A stretch of DNA of 64,000 bases from Mesaphorura yosii (lineage: Eukaryota > Arthropoda > Collembola > Poduromorpha > Tullbergiidae): assembly GCA_009869945.1 (NCBI GenBank), contig WIXG01000072.1, forward strand, positions 186,001 through 250,000, given 5' to 3'. The position numbers and the translations under genes were made by a program. The notes under the pieces were generated by a model that saw nothing but the letters and a program-made list of their open reading frames with translations, ran no database searches and was not told where the DNA came from. This document shows positions 11,848 through 24,600 of this stretch, piece by piece. How positions within the stretch are numbered: position 1 is the first letter of the stretch; each line of letters opens with the position of its first letter.

Positions 11848-14800
11848 AAGGGATTCATGGCCAAGGCTAACTGTTATTGCCGCAGCAAGCAAGTACACGT
11901 AAGCCTACTGCTGCGATAAATAAAAAATACAAAATACGTTCATAGCAGTTACTTGTTGCTAAACACCCCCTCACTGCTTGCTAAGCCGTACCGAGACGTC
12001 TCAACTCCGTATCAGCAACAGCAGAGTGACGCTACTCCAAAGCACAACACAGCGACTTGCTCTGCTAGCTGTGAATGCCCGTGGCAGAAGTCCCAACAAT
12101 CACGACGCATCTTCACCACCTTTCCCATACATTTCATTCTACCATGGCCATAATAACGAAGCAACGCCATGAAAGGTACTCTCTTATTCTTAGTCAGCCA
12201 AACAAACTGGCCAAAAGGAACCGTAATACAAAATGCCAAGCCGTAATCTTAGCGCAGGTAGTTGGCGGGTCCTTCCATCACTACGCAGCGTATTTGATGG
12301 TTCGCAGTGTACACCCACCAAACTGAAAAGGGACGTGGTAGGATTTTTCATCGGCTTGAACGTGAAAACACTGAAGCTTGACTGGGCTTAGGAAATGCTT
12401 TTTAAAAAAAAATCAAGATCAAATTAAAAACGAAATTCAAAGTACAGTTCGTTGGCCCACTGATTACGTAAAAATACAATAGTGGGTTTTGCCCACCGTC
12501 CATCGCAGTCCTGCGTAGAACGAAATCAACAAAGATCAGGGGTCAAAATGTTGCTGGATTATGACTATTGCCTGCAGCTCTTCTGCGATAGCTTGTCTTG
12601 TGGAATTCTGTAGAAAAACATTGCGCTAATGAATGCAGACGCAGAGTTTGGAGTTTTTGGAATGCGCGAACGAATTTAGCACGTAATATTTTAGCAAGTG
12701 TGGGATTCAATTAGTGGAATAACGGTAGTACGCAGCTTCGGCATTGCATGGGCGGCAAACTATCCAAGTACGTATGCTTATGAGTCTGTTGCAGATTCTG
12801 TCACTACGAAGCCTATTGAGCTCTGAAATTAAGTCGACAGATCCTCCCATTAGCGTGCAGACTGGTCTGTGCATTAAAATGAAAATCAACAATGCCCACC
12901 GCATCTGGATGCTTCATGCCTCCTTGTTTTGCTCCAATCACTCATTATAGAAGCATGTTTGCTCACTTCTGAGCCTCCGCCGTCACTCTTTCGTTCGTGC
13001 ATTGTTGCTCAGCCGAATCGCGTTTTTTTCGCAAAAGTACGGTTTTTTAAATTTCATCTGAATGAGAATGGGGGTTTGAAGCGGATGAAAAAGTACAAGT
13101 TGTGTATGTTTCGAGCATTGCGAAAGGCGAAATTGCACTCGTAAAATGAGGGATGCCGTATTCATTTCGATTTTCACAGGAAGGTCAATGCCTTTCATGT
13201 AGATGATGAGGATGAGCCCAGCAATAATACATTGCATAATAAAAAGATTCCTTCTCATTTTTTCTGATGAGAGCGGACGCGTGACGATTAAACTCCGTTA
13301 TCAAGTTTTGTTCCACTCTCATCATCACAATAATTTATAACGCGTATCTTCCAACTCAGCCTCATCTTCACTCAGCATCACAACAATGCTCTGCTCTTTC
13401 ATTCGCACATGCGCACGAAGAAGGCGAAGAGTGTGGGAGCGGAGAGGAACGATGCGACTGGCACGAACCCGCCTGATGAAATAATAGTCGCCTCCTCAAG
13501 CATGAAGCAGTAAAGCACACGAGCCGGAATTTCATCCTCATCAATTCTTCAATCTCATCGTGAAATTGCTCGACTCGACGCTTCCTCGCAATTCCTTTCA
13601 CGGCAACAAGTCGCGAAAATTAATAATTATCGGTGCATGTCTCGTCAGATGCTGGTAGTCACATTCTCTTTCGCACTCCGAACTGTAATTCCTTCGATTT
13701 CATTTGGACGGCTTGAATAAAACTGCTGTGGCAGTGACATACTGGCTTCCGACACCGTTACCTGGCTCAGATAAGGGTTGATGGCGATTTCATGACCACG
13801 CGAGTTTTGTGCATACGCGATACGCAGTTACAGCAAACACTTGTACGATTACGTCAGGCTAAAAACGTATGGATTAACGGAACGTAGACATGCGCATGAT
13901 ACACAATGGCTGGCATTTCTGGATATTTCAACCACCACATCCAAGAAATTCCGAAAATCTCGTGCCTACGAAGGCCAACAAGCGTCCGTTATAATCCAAT
14001 AATCTGAAACAACCGATTATGGAATCCAATTCCAAGAAAGCTGCTCGAGTTGGATTTTTTATCCGGTGTCCGTTTGCTAGCTGGGCATGTGACTTGTGCA
14101 GTTTGAAGAAGCACGGAAGGTGCATTGCACTTTGAGTCCCCAATTTTACTGCTCACTCACAAGCGTCAAAGGTCCTTTCAAATTCTATTTCCAGTCTACT
14201 TTTGGTATTTTTATTTTCCGCCATCAAGGGACTCGACCTTTCGTCAACCCTTTTTTCTTCGTACCGTGCACTCTAATTTTAAATGTGACAAAAATCTACC
14301 ATTCCTTAGGCTTTTGTCTGGTGAACTCTGTGAACTTTTTTCTCAAGAAAATGTCATGCATGCATGCCAAGAAATAACCCTTTTCAAAATTGTTCAGGTA
14401 TTTTTCCTTTATTATCGAACAATGAACGGCTGACTTGATGGACCTGAACCTTCTCAACAGAGCGCTCATTTTCTTCTGACAATGAAGAGGCAATGTAACT
14501 ATATGCATACTCCCATTAAACATATCATACGTGAAACCACCAAATATCACTGCAATGATTTGTATGCTTGGAATTTGCAAATATGGAATATTTGCAAGCT
14601 GGACAGCAGAATACAACAATTCATTTGCTGATATGATAACTTCTAAAGTTAATTCACATTGTCGAGTGGAATGACAAAGTTGCAAGACACAAAGTTAATG
14701 ATTATGGATTTACGAAATCAGTAACGGTTCTGATTTCTGAAGCACAGTACCTGTGGATGTGCGCACTTAAAGAAAGCAGTACCATTAAGGCCCAAAGTCA

Positions 14801-17800
14801 CACATATGGCTTGGCAAAGCGAAGGGACGGTCGTCGTTCATTCTCTTAAACCCATTAAAGGCAGACATAATTTACAAAATGCTTTGCCCACCAGCGATAA
14901 CGATTGAGGAATAATGCCCAATTTATTATTAGCCAAGGTCAAAGAACTCTGTTCTGGAGGGTCTAGTGGACCAGACTTGGCCGCCAGAGACTCATCAGAG
15001 CGGAGCCGAGGCTACGATTCTTGCAGGGAAACCGCTCCAAAGGTCTGTTTTTCTTAAGCTGGGGCCCAGAACTTTGTGCAAGTTTCACTTTCCTTAAGCG
15101 CATGAACATTTGTGCGAGACAGGAATCTTTGTAGGAGACTGGATTGTCATTCAGACCCACGGATGAAGCTGTAGACCCTGCAAATGCAATAAATGCTTCC
15201 TTGTAAATGAAAGTCACAGCCAACTATGCCATAAACGACGTTTATCATAAATACCTGAGTCATTTACCTGGTCTCAAATTGCTTTCTTCCTCTTAAGGTC
15301 CAATGTTTATAATTATATTGCACAGGCGCATTACAAGTGCGAGACTCAATCTGGTCTCTGACTCTGGTCAAATTGCTTTGAGATGAGAATTTTATGGTAG
15401 CGAAAAATAGCTGTCACTTTCTTTCATTTGGCTCAGCGGCTAATAAAGTTTTATGGTTTTCACTCGTCAAAATACGAAATTTTAAAAAATGTTTTTCGAG
15501 ATTCCCAATTCCGATTGCACCTTAAAAAATCGAAGGTGATTCTTAATTGCTGACGATTCAAAGTACGAAGCGTATTATCTTCTACCTTCCGTTCCCTCTT
15601 TTTAAAATGTTATCACACGCCGTTTATGGGTACCAGTTCAACTGTTCAACAGGAACCAGTGGTCAGGTAAATTCGTTACTCGGCCTGACGTGTAAGCTTC
15701 CAATTGTGTGGTCCATTTCCTGACTCCGCTTAGATTATGCTCATAAAGTTCATCTGCAATAAACGACAGCATAACTTTACCTTTCCAACGCATTGGTTTA
15801 GCACAATCAGTTTTATAGCGTCATCCTTCAATGGCAAGTGACTACCTTTGACAAGAAAAGAGTCGCCGTTATTTGCATTGTTACAAGACTTTCAATTTCG
15901 TCAATATTCAAGCATGGAAAACTGCAACGAGACCTTACCTGAAGCGTATTCAGGTTTACGACGCGCTTGGATTACTTTGATCTCGGGCGGATAGAATCGC
16001 TCTTGAACTTTACCACATCGAAGTGCTTCCTAAAATGCTCCAAATGTCGCTGTCTTCATGTTGTAAAAAAATTGAAATAGAATAATGTGTTACTCGAGGA
16101 AATTTTTTGTTTGTGACCGTGAAACATATGACACGATTGGTTTGTGAGTCTGTCTCTACGGTGCGTCCGCCAAAAACTTAAGCAGGGCGACCAATCGCAA
16201 ATTGCAACAAATTACTCGAAACCGAGAGGTCTCGCGTATCAAAGCAGCAGGCTTCCTCTTCCCGAAGTAAATTGGAGGGATGAAGAGGCCGTCAAACATC
16301 ACAGGGCAAGACCGAATCCTTCACATCTGAATCAATTCCATAAAAATGAGGCTGGGTTAAAATTAAACGCCAAAATTGGCGACTCATCACAATAAACCAG
16401 CAGAGAATTAATTTCTGCAAATGAAATGTTTCCGACCCGATGCAATTCGACACGCATGGTGCGAAAGGATGAGAGGAAAGGGATTCGAGTGAGTTCATTT
16501 GCACGAAAGGATAAAAAACGAGAACTGACGGATGAGGAAAGCGAATGTCGGGCCCCAATGAAACGTGCAATTTGCCATGTCTAATTATTGCACATGAAAT
16601 GAAATTTGCGGTGTTAACCGGAATGCAAATGCAAGATACGAGATGATCACGGAGAGTAATCTCCACCTCGTCTCACCTTACCCTTATTTGTTCAAATGGA
16701 AAATGCTTACGCAGAGAGGATTTAAATCGTGGATGGCCATGACTGGGATAGATTTTGTAGTTTATTATTACATCGAGTGGACTCATCGCATTGTCGCATT
16801 CACGAATGAATGCTTCAGGCTGTTATGCAAGCTTCAGTAAAAAAGCGCAGATTCTCAATATGCTAATCGTATTTCGCACTGCAGGATTACAATGGACGGA
16901 TTCGCACTAGCACTCTTGTGCTGCTTGGACGAGCGGATTGCATTGGGCTGCCTTTTCGGAGCATTGCATGCATTGCGAAGAGCGCTGCTGGCTGAGGCTG
17001 CCAGTGTGGAGCTGTTCATGACCACAAGGCGTAACCGGGCAATGACCCTCAATTTCTGCAGCTCTTCTTCAAATTCAGAAAAATGTGTTTCGACTTCCTG
17101 GTTTCGCGTTATTATGGCAGGCAGGCTGAGAAGCGTTCTGTGATTGAGTATTATTATTGTGGCACCAATGCGGAAGAGGATCCCGTTGCTTTTCTTCTTC
17201 CACACCCGAAACGCGCTGTAGAAATAAAATTACGAACCGTGCTCAGAACGACGTTCATGTAAAGCACCACACGCACGTACTTCCAAATGCCAAATAATAT
17301 TATTGTTCCACTCATTACGGTGAGCCGAGCCATCCGTAGCGTCGCATCCCGAGGATGCTGTGCGCACCAGAAACCAGTTGCGACGTTGCGTATGGACACG
17401 GACGACAGTAGGATGAACAAACACGACGCAATGATGTGCACATTGTGTTCGTGTGTGATATTAACCCGCATTTATTATCCAATGAAAGAAACACGCAGAA
17501 TTTTCCATTCTCTTGAAAATCCATTCGAACTCGTCGTTTGCTTATTTGCGTTCATTATTATTCACGTATCATGATTGTTGTGAGGTGAGTTAGTCGGAAC
17601 TCTTTTGTCTTACACAATTCCGTCCTGCAACGAAGTGTTCTCTGGCATGAAGTTCAAGTGCTAAAAAGACAAATGGAAGATCACGATTTTTTACAATCTT
17701 TAAAACGATGGAAAAATGAACAAAACAATAAACAAGCGTTGCGATTATTATTATGCACGAAGAAACGTTAGAAGAAAGTCTGCTGCTTTGGGCCCATGCA

Positions 17801-19128
17801 ATGAGAAATCCTATGAACGACGTATTTTACAGCGGTTGCAGTTTACTGCACGACAGAATTATTACGTGTCATTGGAGTGCATCGTTCGCGAGCACAAAAA
17901 GAAAGGGAATGCCAAATTCGCTTGAATCTACCGTTGTCATTGTCAGTTTTATTACCGTCTTGAGACAGAGGCTTGCATGTCGCTTAAAACACAACCATAA
18001 ATGTCTAGCTTTGACTTTCATCGTACCGGTTTCGCACATTAATGCTTTCGGCTTTATACAGAAGGAAATTGCAAGCGCCACTGCACAGCAGCCGTGCAAC
18101 TCAATTCATGTTTGCAGCGATCATGAGTGCTGCACATACATTCAACCAATTATCTGTAATCAGTCACACGGCAATCGAAATTTCGTCAATTTTGACATGC
18201 ATAGTTACGTACGTGTTATTCATTGCAAGAGAAATGAGGAAATTCGCGATGTAAAAGAATCGGTGTGTTCAATGGTGCAAAGATATTCAACCGAAAGTTA
18301 ATGCTTAGCACAAAATATGACCTAAAACGAAGGACATTTCTTGTGTTTATATTTTAAGAAGTTTCTAATTTTAAAAAGTAAATCCCGCCAACACTGCATA
18401 TTCTCGAGTTAAGCGTTTAATTAAAGATGTGGCATTGACAATTCCCTGGCACGTAGAAAGAATAAAAATGAACGACACCTTTGAGAAAAATGTGGGAAGT
18501 TTCTGCATAATTTGTCACCTACACGCTAATTGAATGTTTTCATGCATTTTAAGGTATGGACTTTTTGCAAATTTCCATATGGAGCCTCTCCGTGCATACT
18601 TTGCCAAATTTATTCTATCGTCACTGCACGAATCGCCTAGCTTGAAGGAACATTTTTAAACCTGAAATAATAACTTGATTTGACTGCTAATTTACAAATG
18701 CTCAATTTAGGTGCAATATTGTCATTAAGTTTTATTCTTCGCTGATCGTAAAAACACGCTTTCCAAGAACCGAAGCACTCTTGGCTCTACAACCAAACTT
18801 GATAAACCACCAGCTGCTTCAACGCCTCTTGAATAATGCTCAACGCCGCATCGCGACTGCGAATTGAACTGCCTCAAGCCTGAGTTGCTGTGCGATCTCG
18901 TGTGTGTATCTTTGCTGTCGAGTTTCTAACCTGTATGAGGCTGACGAGATGTCTCAACACTCACAATCGTCCCTCTCGCACTTGTGGCTAGTTCCAGTCT
19001 CACTTTCGTAATGCTGAGTGAATTTAATGTTTTTTTTTCTGCCCTGAACCAGGCGTATATTTATTTAACTCCAACGTTGTTTACGAGCATATTATCTGAA
19101 TCCGTGTCTGAGTAGTTCTCGGTTGTCG
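11848..19128. other. No gene recognised
   Basis: About 7.3 kb without a recognised gene. The minus strand at 16895-17471 has frames with hydrophobic stretches and possible splice sites, and the plus strand at 17753-18301 has the longest open frame in the window (182 codons). Neither resembles a family I know, and ordinary chance frames of similar length occur throughout the window. Confidence 0.4.
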
Positions 19129-19780
19129 GTCAAGTTGGCGAATTTCTAACCTAACTGGAAAATTTTCCCAGATAGGTTGCAAATTGCAAAAAACCAACGT
19201 AGCGAATTCGCCACTCTGACTGCGAGTACTTTGCACCAAGCCGAATGCCTGAGGGTCTTCCTCAGCTCAGACTGCTCAGCTTCGGTCGCAGTTTGGTATT
19301 TATTTTGTCACTCAGCCGTTTTTCTCAATGGAAATTTGGAATGCCTTCGAAAGAGTAAAGGACGGATTCCCCAGAACGCCCAGCTTCGTTGAAGGTTTTC
19401 ACAGCCGCCTGAACAAGGGCATTAAAGCTAAGAGACCACACATGTGAAAGTTCCTATTTTCGCTAAGACGTGTTCAAAACAAAACTGATGTTAGTATCTT
19501 CGGTCTGGCTACAACAGAGCCAAATAAGAAAGTATAGGTGACTTAACTATGAACTCCTTAACTTATGTACGGAGTGCAAGTCAAAATTTAACTACATGCG
19601 TTTTAAGAAATGAATCAGCCAGCTCCTCTTATCCTGGTTTCAAAAAATAATTTTTGTCGATTTGTCCATTCGCCGTTTTGACACGAACAAAAAGTTTACA
19701 ACAAATTGATTCGCCATTTTGGTTCTTTCCTAAGAATTGTCGTTCGCCAAAGCAGTGGCGAATAAATTCGCCAACTTGAC
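19129..19780. mobile_element. Candidate MITE-like element with 17-bp inverted ends
   Basis: A 17-base sequence at 19129-19145 (GTCAAGTTGGCGAATTT) is repeated without mismatch in inverted orientation at 19764-19780. The 6-mer TTCGCC or its complement GGCGAA recurs inside: in both ends and at about 19207, 19669, 19710, 19743 and 19757, clustered toward the right end. Short inverted ends plus subterminal repeats of the same motif are typical of non-autonomous DNA transposons, hAT-like ones in particular. I see no transposase-like frame and no clear target-site duplication (flanks ...ttgtcg and atggaa...), so this is a candidate. It could also be a chance inverted repeat in a motif-rich stretch. 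Confidence 0.4.
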
Positions 19781-21339
19781 ATGGAATCTAATTCTCTTTG
19801 GGGCCGAAAAAATAAAGACGTGAGTGAGCATTGCCGAGTCACTTGACTGTGGAATGTTTTCGCAATTTCATCTGGTTTGAGTCAAATCAATCCGTGAATT
19901 CTCGGGTAGATAATTAAGCTCAAAGAAACTGAGTTCCCAGAATACTATACTTGGATACCCGAGAAGACGCAAATAAATTGTTTCCCATTCGGGCTACATT
20001 CGAAATGTCTTTCGGAATATTGTCGGACTTTGTTGAGGTTGTAAATCTCATTCTTCGATTCAATAAAATCTCAAATTATGTGGAAAGCAGAGTGTAAATA
20101 ATGTCCTTCCTATTTATAGTCTTTCATGTTCGTAGAAGCAAGCTATTTTGAGTTCTGAGTAGGAAAGAGCATCTGGCTGTGGCGTGCCGTGCCTGGATAA
20201 CCGAAAGTAGACAGAAGACTGTAGCGAGTTTGAAAGCAGGAACAAAAGCATCAATGAAGGGGATTTTCGGGTGTGCGGGTGGCATGGCAGTGCGTGCGTA
20301 AGCAAAGGAGTTTGCAGTGTGCGAATTTTGTGCGTCTGCTGCATGTGAAGTCAGAGCGAATTAGGTCAGGGGGACAACCGATGGACTATAGCGAAAGTGG
20401 GAAAATAGAATGAGACACAACGTGCGTAAATGCTTCGAAGTACTTTTATAGCCTTGCATGCACAAATAATAATATCCTCGGTCATACTGTGGCAGTTTTG
20501 CGTCCTTCCATTCATGAGACAGCTCTCTTCACGACCGACCACTTCGGCTGGTGCCGTGGGCACGACAAGACCCTTCCTGGAATCCATTCTGTCCAGTTTT
20601 GTGTTTTGTGAATTCGCAAATTTCCTCTTTTTTACATTCTAATTTATTTCTTATAATTTCATTGGCCGACCGGGATCAAGGTGGCGATGAGATCTAAGAA
20701 TGATAACTCAAGACGCAGATTTCACCGGAGATTCAATTTGCGCTTATTTGGATTGGATATCTCTTTTAAGCTCTACAGATGAGAGGTCTGAACAAATTGA
20801 AATTGTTATGATACATCTTCATAGAGGGGACGGCGTCGTTTGTCTGGGCGGCCTGGCTGGAGAAACTCGGAAAGAGTGCGAATGTTGCGCGCAATCGTTG
20901 TTTCATTTCTGCAGGCCGTAAGATGCTTTGGGCCGTGCGTATGTTTGTGCGTAAGACGAGGCACAAGAAAACAGTGAAAGAGTTCTGAACTTTAGGAAAA
21001 GGTCTCTGAACGAGAAAAGCATGAATGAGTTGTGCTTGGTGTGCGTGGCTTGGTGGAATTGGGCTATGAGAAAGTAAAAGTTTGAAAAGAGGAACCAGAG
21101 TATAAGTGTGTGCTGTAGTGCAGAGCCAAGGAGCACGGCACGTGGCGAACCGTCAATCAATTCCTACTGACGTCATTCTCAGCCCCATTCACGGATTCGT
21201 TTTCATTCACAAAATGCTCATTCAAAATCAAACCCGGGTTCAGTTTCTCTCCGAGAACACGAACAGAATTATCCTCATTCTCAACGCAACTTCTTCCGAG
21301 TGCGAACGCGCACGCACTTCGCTCCGACGTGTGTTAAGA

Positions 21340-21629
21340 TTTTGACAGCACAGCACTTAAGATCTGGCAACAAAAAGTCTGAGCCGCGTACTGTCTTCAT
21401 TCAATTACAAAAGTGAATACTGTTGAGACAAGACGAGCGTCCTGCGCGTGCGTCAGCCCCGGTTGATACGAATTGATAGGACAGTCTCGAGTTTCTCGAA
21501 AACATTAGCTGTGACCAGGTGATGACAGGCAGCGAGAAAGGCACATTTAGGCCTCATCAAACTCTACGTGGCAGCCGTCGTACATAGTGCACGCGTCAAT
21601 CAGCGAGTCATCGGACGTCAGAATTCCAG
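21340..21629 (+). other. Possible orphan 5' non-coding exon
   Basis: A strong splice donor (TTCCAG|GTAAGA, exon end 21629) follows about 290 bases rich in CpG and short of long open frames, which is typical of arthropod 5' leaders. No TATA box is seen. If real it would be a first exon of a plus-strand gene spliced to something downstream; ferritin is unlikely because it has its own TATA box. The call rests only on the donor and composition. Confidence 0.2.
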
Positions 21630-21631
21630 GT

Positions 21632-24600
21632 AAGAAAACAAGTTCATTTGCAAAAACCTATTGTCCATGAGTCCCGGAGGCTCAAATTTTAGAAACTCAT
21701 TAGATCCTGGAACATTCCTGACCATTGACGCACCCATGACATACCGAATTAATGGCCGATTCTTTAAGCAGAGTATTCATATCACAGATCAGCCAAGACC
21801 CGTCAAAGTGAAAACAAAAATGGATTGTTAATCTGCTTTTGTGAAGTACAGCGAAGAATAATCGCACAAGTTTTCACCTGAAACGCTGATGTATCCTGAT
21901 TTGCTTTGCTCATTTAATGCTATAGTAACTCAAAAATGCAGAACGGAGTCATCAGCGTCAAAACCTTTCCACAACTTTTGTCGAAACAAACAACGTCCTC
22001 ATCCCTTTGAATACCATCAGCTTACCCATCACCTGTCAATGTTTGCCTCTGAAATCCAGTCTGCCTTGAAGCTACCAGATGTTGACGAAGAAATCTGATA
22101 CGCTTGGATGCTGCTGTGTACAATTTAAGATCTTAGAAAACTCGCACTCCTATAATCATGGAAAATGACGGGGAAAGCAGAATTCGCGCAGCAGTCGCCC
22201 AAGAAATCCGTTCACTACCTGTCTATCTTGAGGCAAGCAACATTCGTTGGTCGGTGTCGCAAGAGAGAAGCCACAATTTTATTTTTGCGACCCTAATGCA
22301 AGTTGTTTCATAAACCAAGGTGCGAGGCAAACGATCTCCTCATCGTGTGCCTTGGTATTCCGAAATAATGGCGGCTTCTCGAAAACGTGACATCGTCATA
22401 GCCTTCTTTTGATAAAGTGACTCGCCGGTCTCATTCCTCCGTTGATTCGTTGTCCCTCTGCCTGGAAGAGATACCCACTCCGTTGTTCAGGCGAGTAAAG
22501 GTAAGAATTTTGACAATTACAGTCCGAGGATCCGAGTCTCGGATAGAAACCATTTGCCTAACAAGAAAGGCTAAGCAGAGGCTAGCCATAGTTAAACCGA
22601 AAGTGTTCAATTAACTATTAGATACACGGTCGTTTTCGCCTTGCCGCTAGATTAAGGGTGGAAATTTCCGTTGCACTTGAGTACTGTTCCTGAAATCTGT
22701 TTCCAATGATTTTTCAGCGTTGACAGACCAGTTACCCGTTGCCAGGCAATTATTTCCCCGTATTGTTTTTTCATGTTTTCGTGATGAGGACGATAACAAG
22801 ATTTTAGGCCTCGATTGATTTTCTCAATGCTGAGTTAAGGATTAGTAAGTGTCAAATTGCTGCTAAATCGGCCTTGATGAGGCATTATTAGTAGCAACGC
22901 AAAATTGACAAGATAGAAATAATAATCCTGATAATAACATGCCTCGGCGGGACAAAATCGGCCAAGAGGCCGTCGTCTTAATGCACAATTCGATATGGAC
23001 ATTTCATGGTCAGGTCTTGTTGTTGTCAATTAAGAGCCGTTTTTGATTTCCACTTCAACAAAAATTATAAACAATCGTTTGGCCCGAATTCACGTCAATC
23101 GTGACCTCAAAGGAATCATTTTTATTGATAGGCCTGACGATATTAAAAATAGACATTTTTCTGATGCATCGTTAAGTGGCGCACGTAGGCCTGTTGACTT
23201 GAGGGAGGAGAGGGTACCATAAAAGAGTGATCAATCTGAAATGTCCTAAAGGGCGAATCTGGCACTTGACGCTTGACAGTGATGTGCACCTGTAAAGTTC
23301 AGCTACGAACGCCACGCGCAACAAAATAATTTGTTGGTGCTTCTATTTTTATATTTAAAAACGTTCGTTTATTAAAAAGTTATTGCATGAAGTTAAGACA
23401 TTTGGGGCTGAGACGAGGGCAATCATGTGTAGGCACTTCAATGTCAGAGTTCAAACAGGAGCCATGTCAAAAGCCCTCAACGATTGGCGTGTTTTCCAGC
23501 TACAAAAGTTCAATCTCGTTAATTTTGCGGACGGGTTTGTTTCGTTGTGCGTAGTTTGTGCCTGAGTTTAGTCTCATTAATTGGATTGAAAGAAAATGTC
23601 AACAAAATAGACAGATCAATACACACTACAACACCTCACCCTAAAAGTTTTAAAAGACAATCAAAAATAAAGTGAAATGGTTCAAGCCTAAAGTTGAACC
23701 ATTTCCAGAGGATTAGAAGGCCTCATAACAAGCCAGGCCATCAAGTCGGGAACGAAAAACTCGGACCACTTAACCCGAGGCGAATTAGATAAGTTGAGCT
23801 CTAGTGCTGCCCTATTGTGAACGCTAATTTCCACGAAGAAATCTTTCCCGATGTCCAATTTCGCTTGTTATCTTTGAATAAAAGTTACAACTAATAGGCG
23901 GAAAATGATTTGTTATTCGGACGAACTTTCGCTTCCTTCGCCTACTATAAGTGAGATCTGATTAGGCCTGTTCACCGGAAAGCTGTGAAAAATTGAAATG
24001 CCAGCAAAGTTCTGGACAAACCTATTTAAATAAAAGGGCACAAAGTTGTCGGGTCACATCACAGCAACAAAGGAATCGGCATAAATGGCAAAAGAAAGTG
24101 TTGTCACAAATTCGTTTCATTCATGACAGGACCCGATCTTTCGTACAACAAGCTGTAACTGGATCCAGCGACTCGTGACTTGCGACGAAAGGTGAAAGTC
24201 AAGCATCAGAATTCAGAACTGTGTGCGAGCGCGAGCTTTCACTTTCGTCATCGTTACGTGACAAAGATCTAATCAAACATCATTTCAGCTTGTTTTCATG
24301 CACACGGTGCGCTCTGGTCATGTGGTGACGACTGTGACTGTGATGATGATGTAACGACGAGTCTTAGTTGATTTCGCGTGAGGTTGGCGTGTGCCACACG
24401 CTCCTTTATTTATGTGCCACTTGGGCTATGACGCAACAAATCCCAATCTCCACCACCTGGCTACCCAAGAGAGCAGACTCTGAAAATAGATCTGGGTTCT
24501 ATTAATAGATTTAGCCTATATTGCGTTATAGGTCTCTGGCGTGCTGCTCCTTAACCACGTGTTGTGGTGAATACAGCACGGCTTGTCACACGTCTGCAGT

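Noticed and set aside
15600-16040. Minus-strand pieces with plausible splice sites and protein-like frames (KVMLSFIADELYEHNLSG and others)
   Set aside because: The pieces do not connect in phase, one intron would be only 27 bases, and nothing matches a family I know.
16895-17471. Minus-strand frames with membrane-like segments and weak donor sites
   Set aside because: Splice signals are poor, the would-be intron between them is 22 bases, and no receptor family is recognisable.
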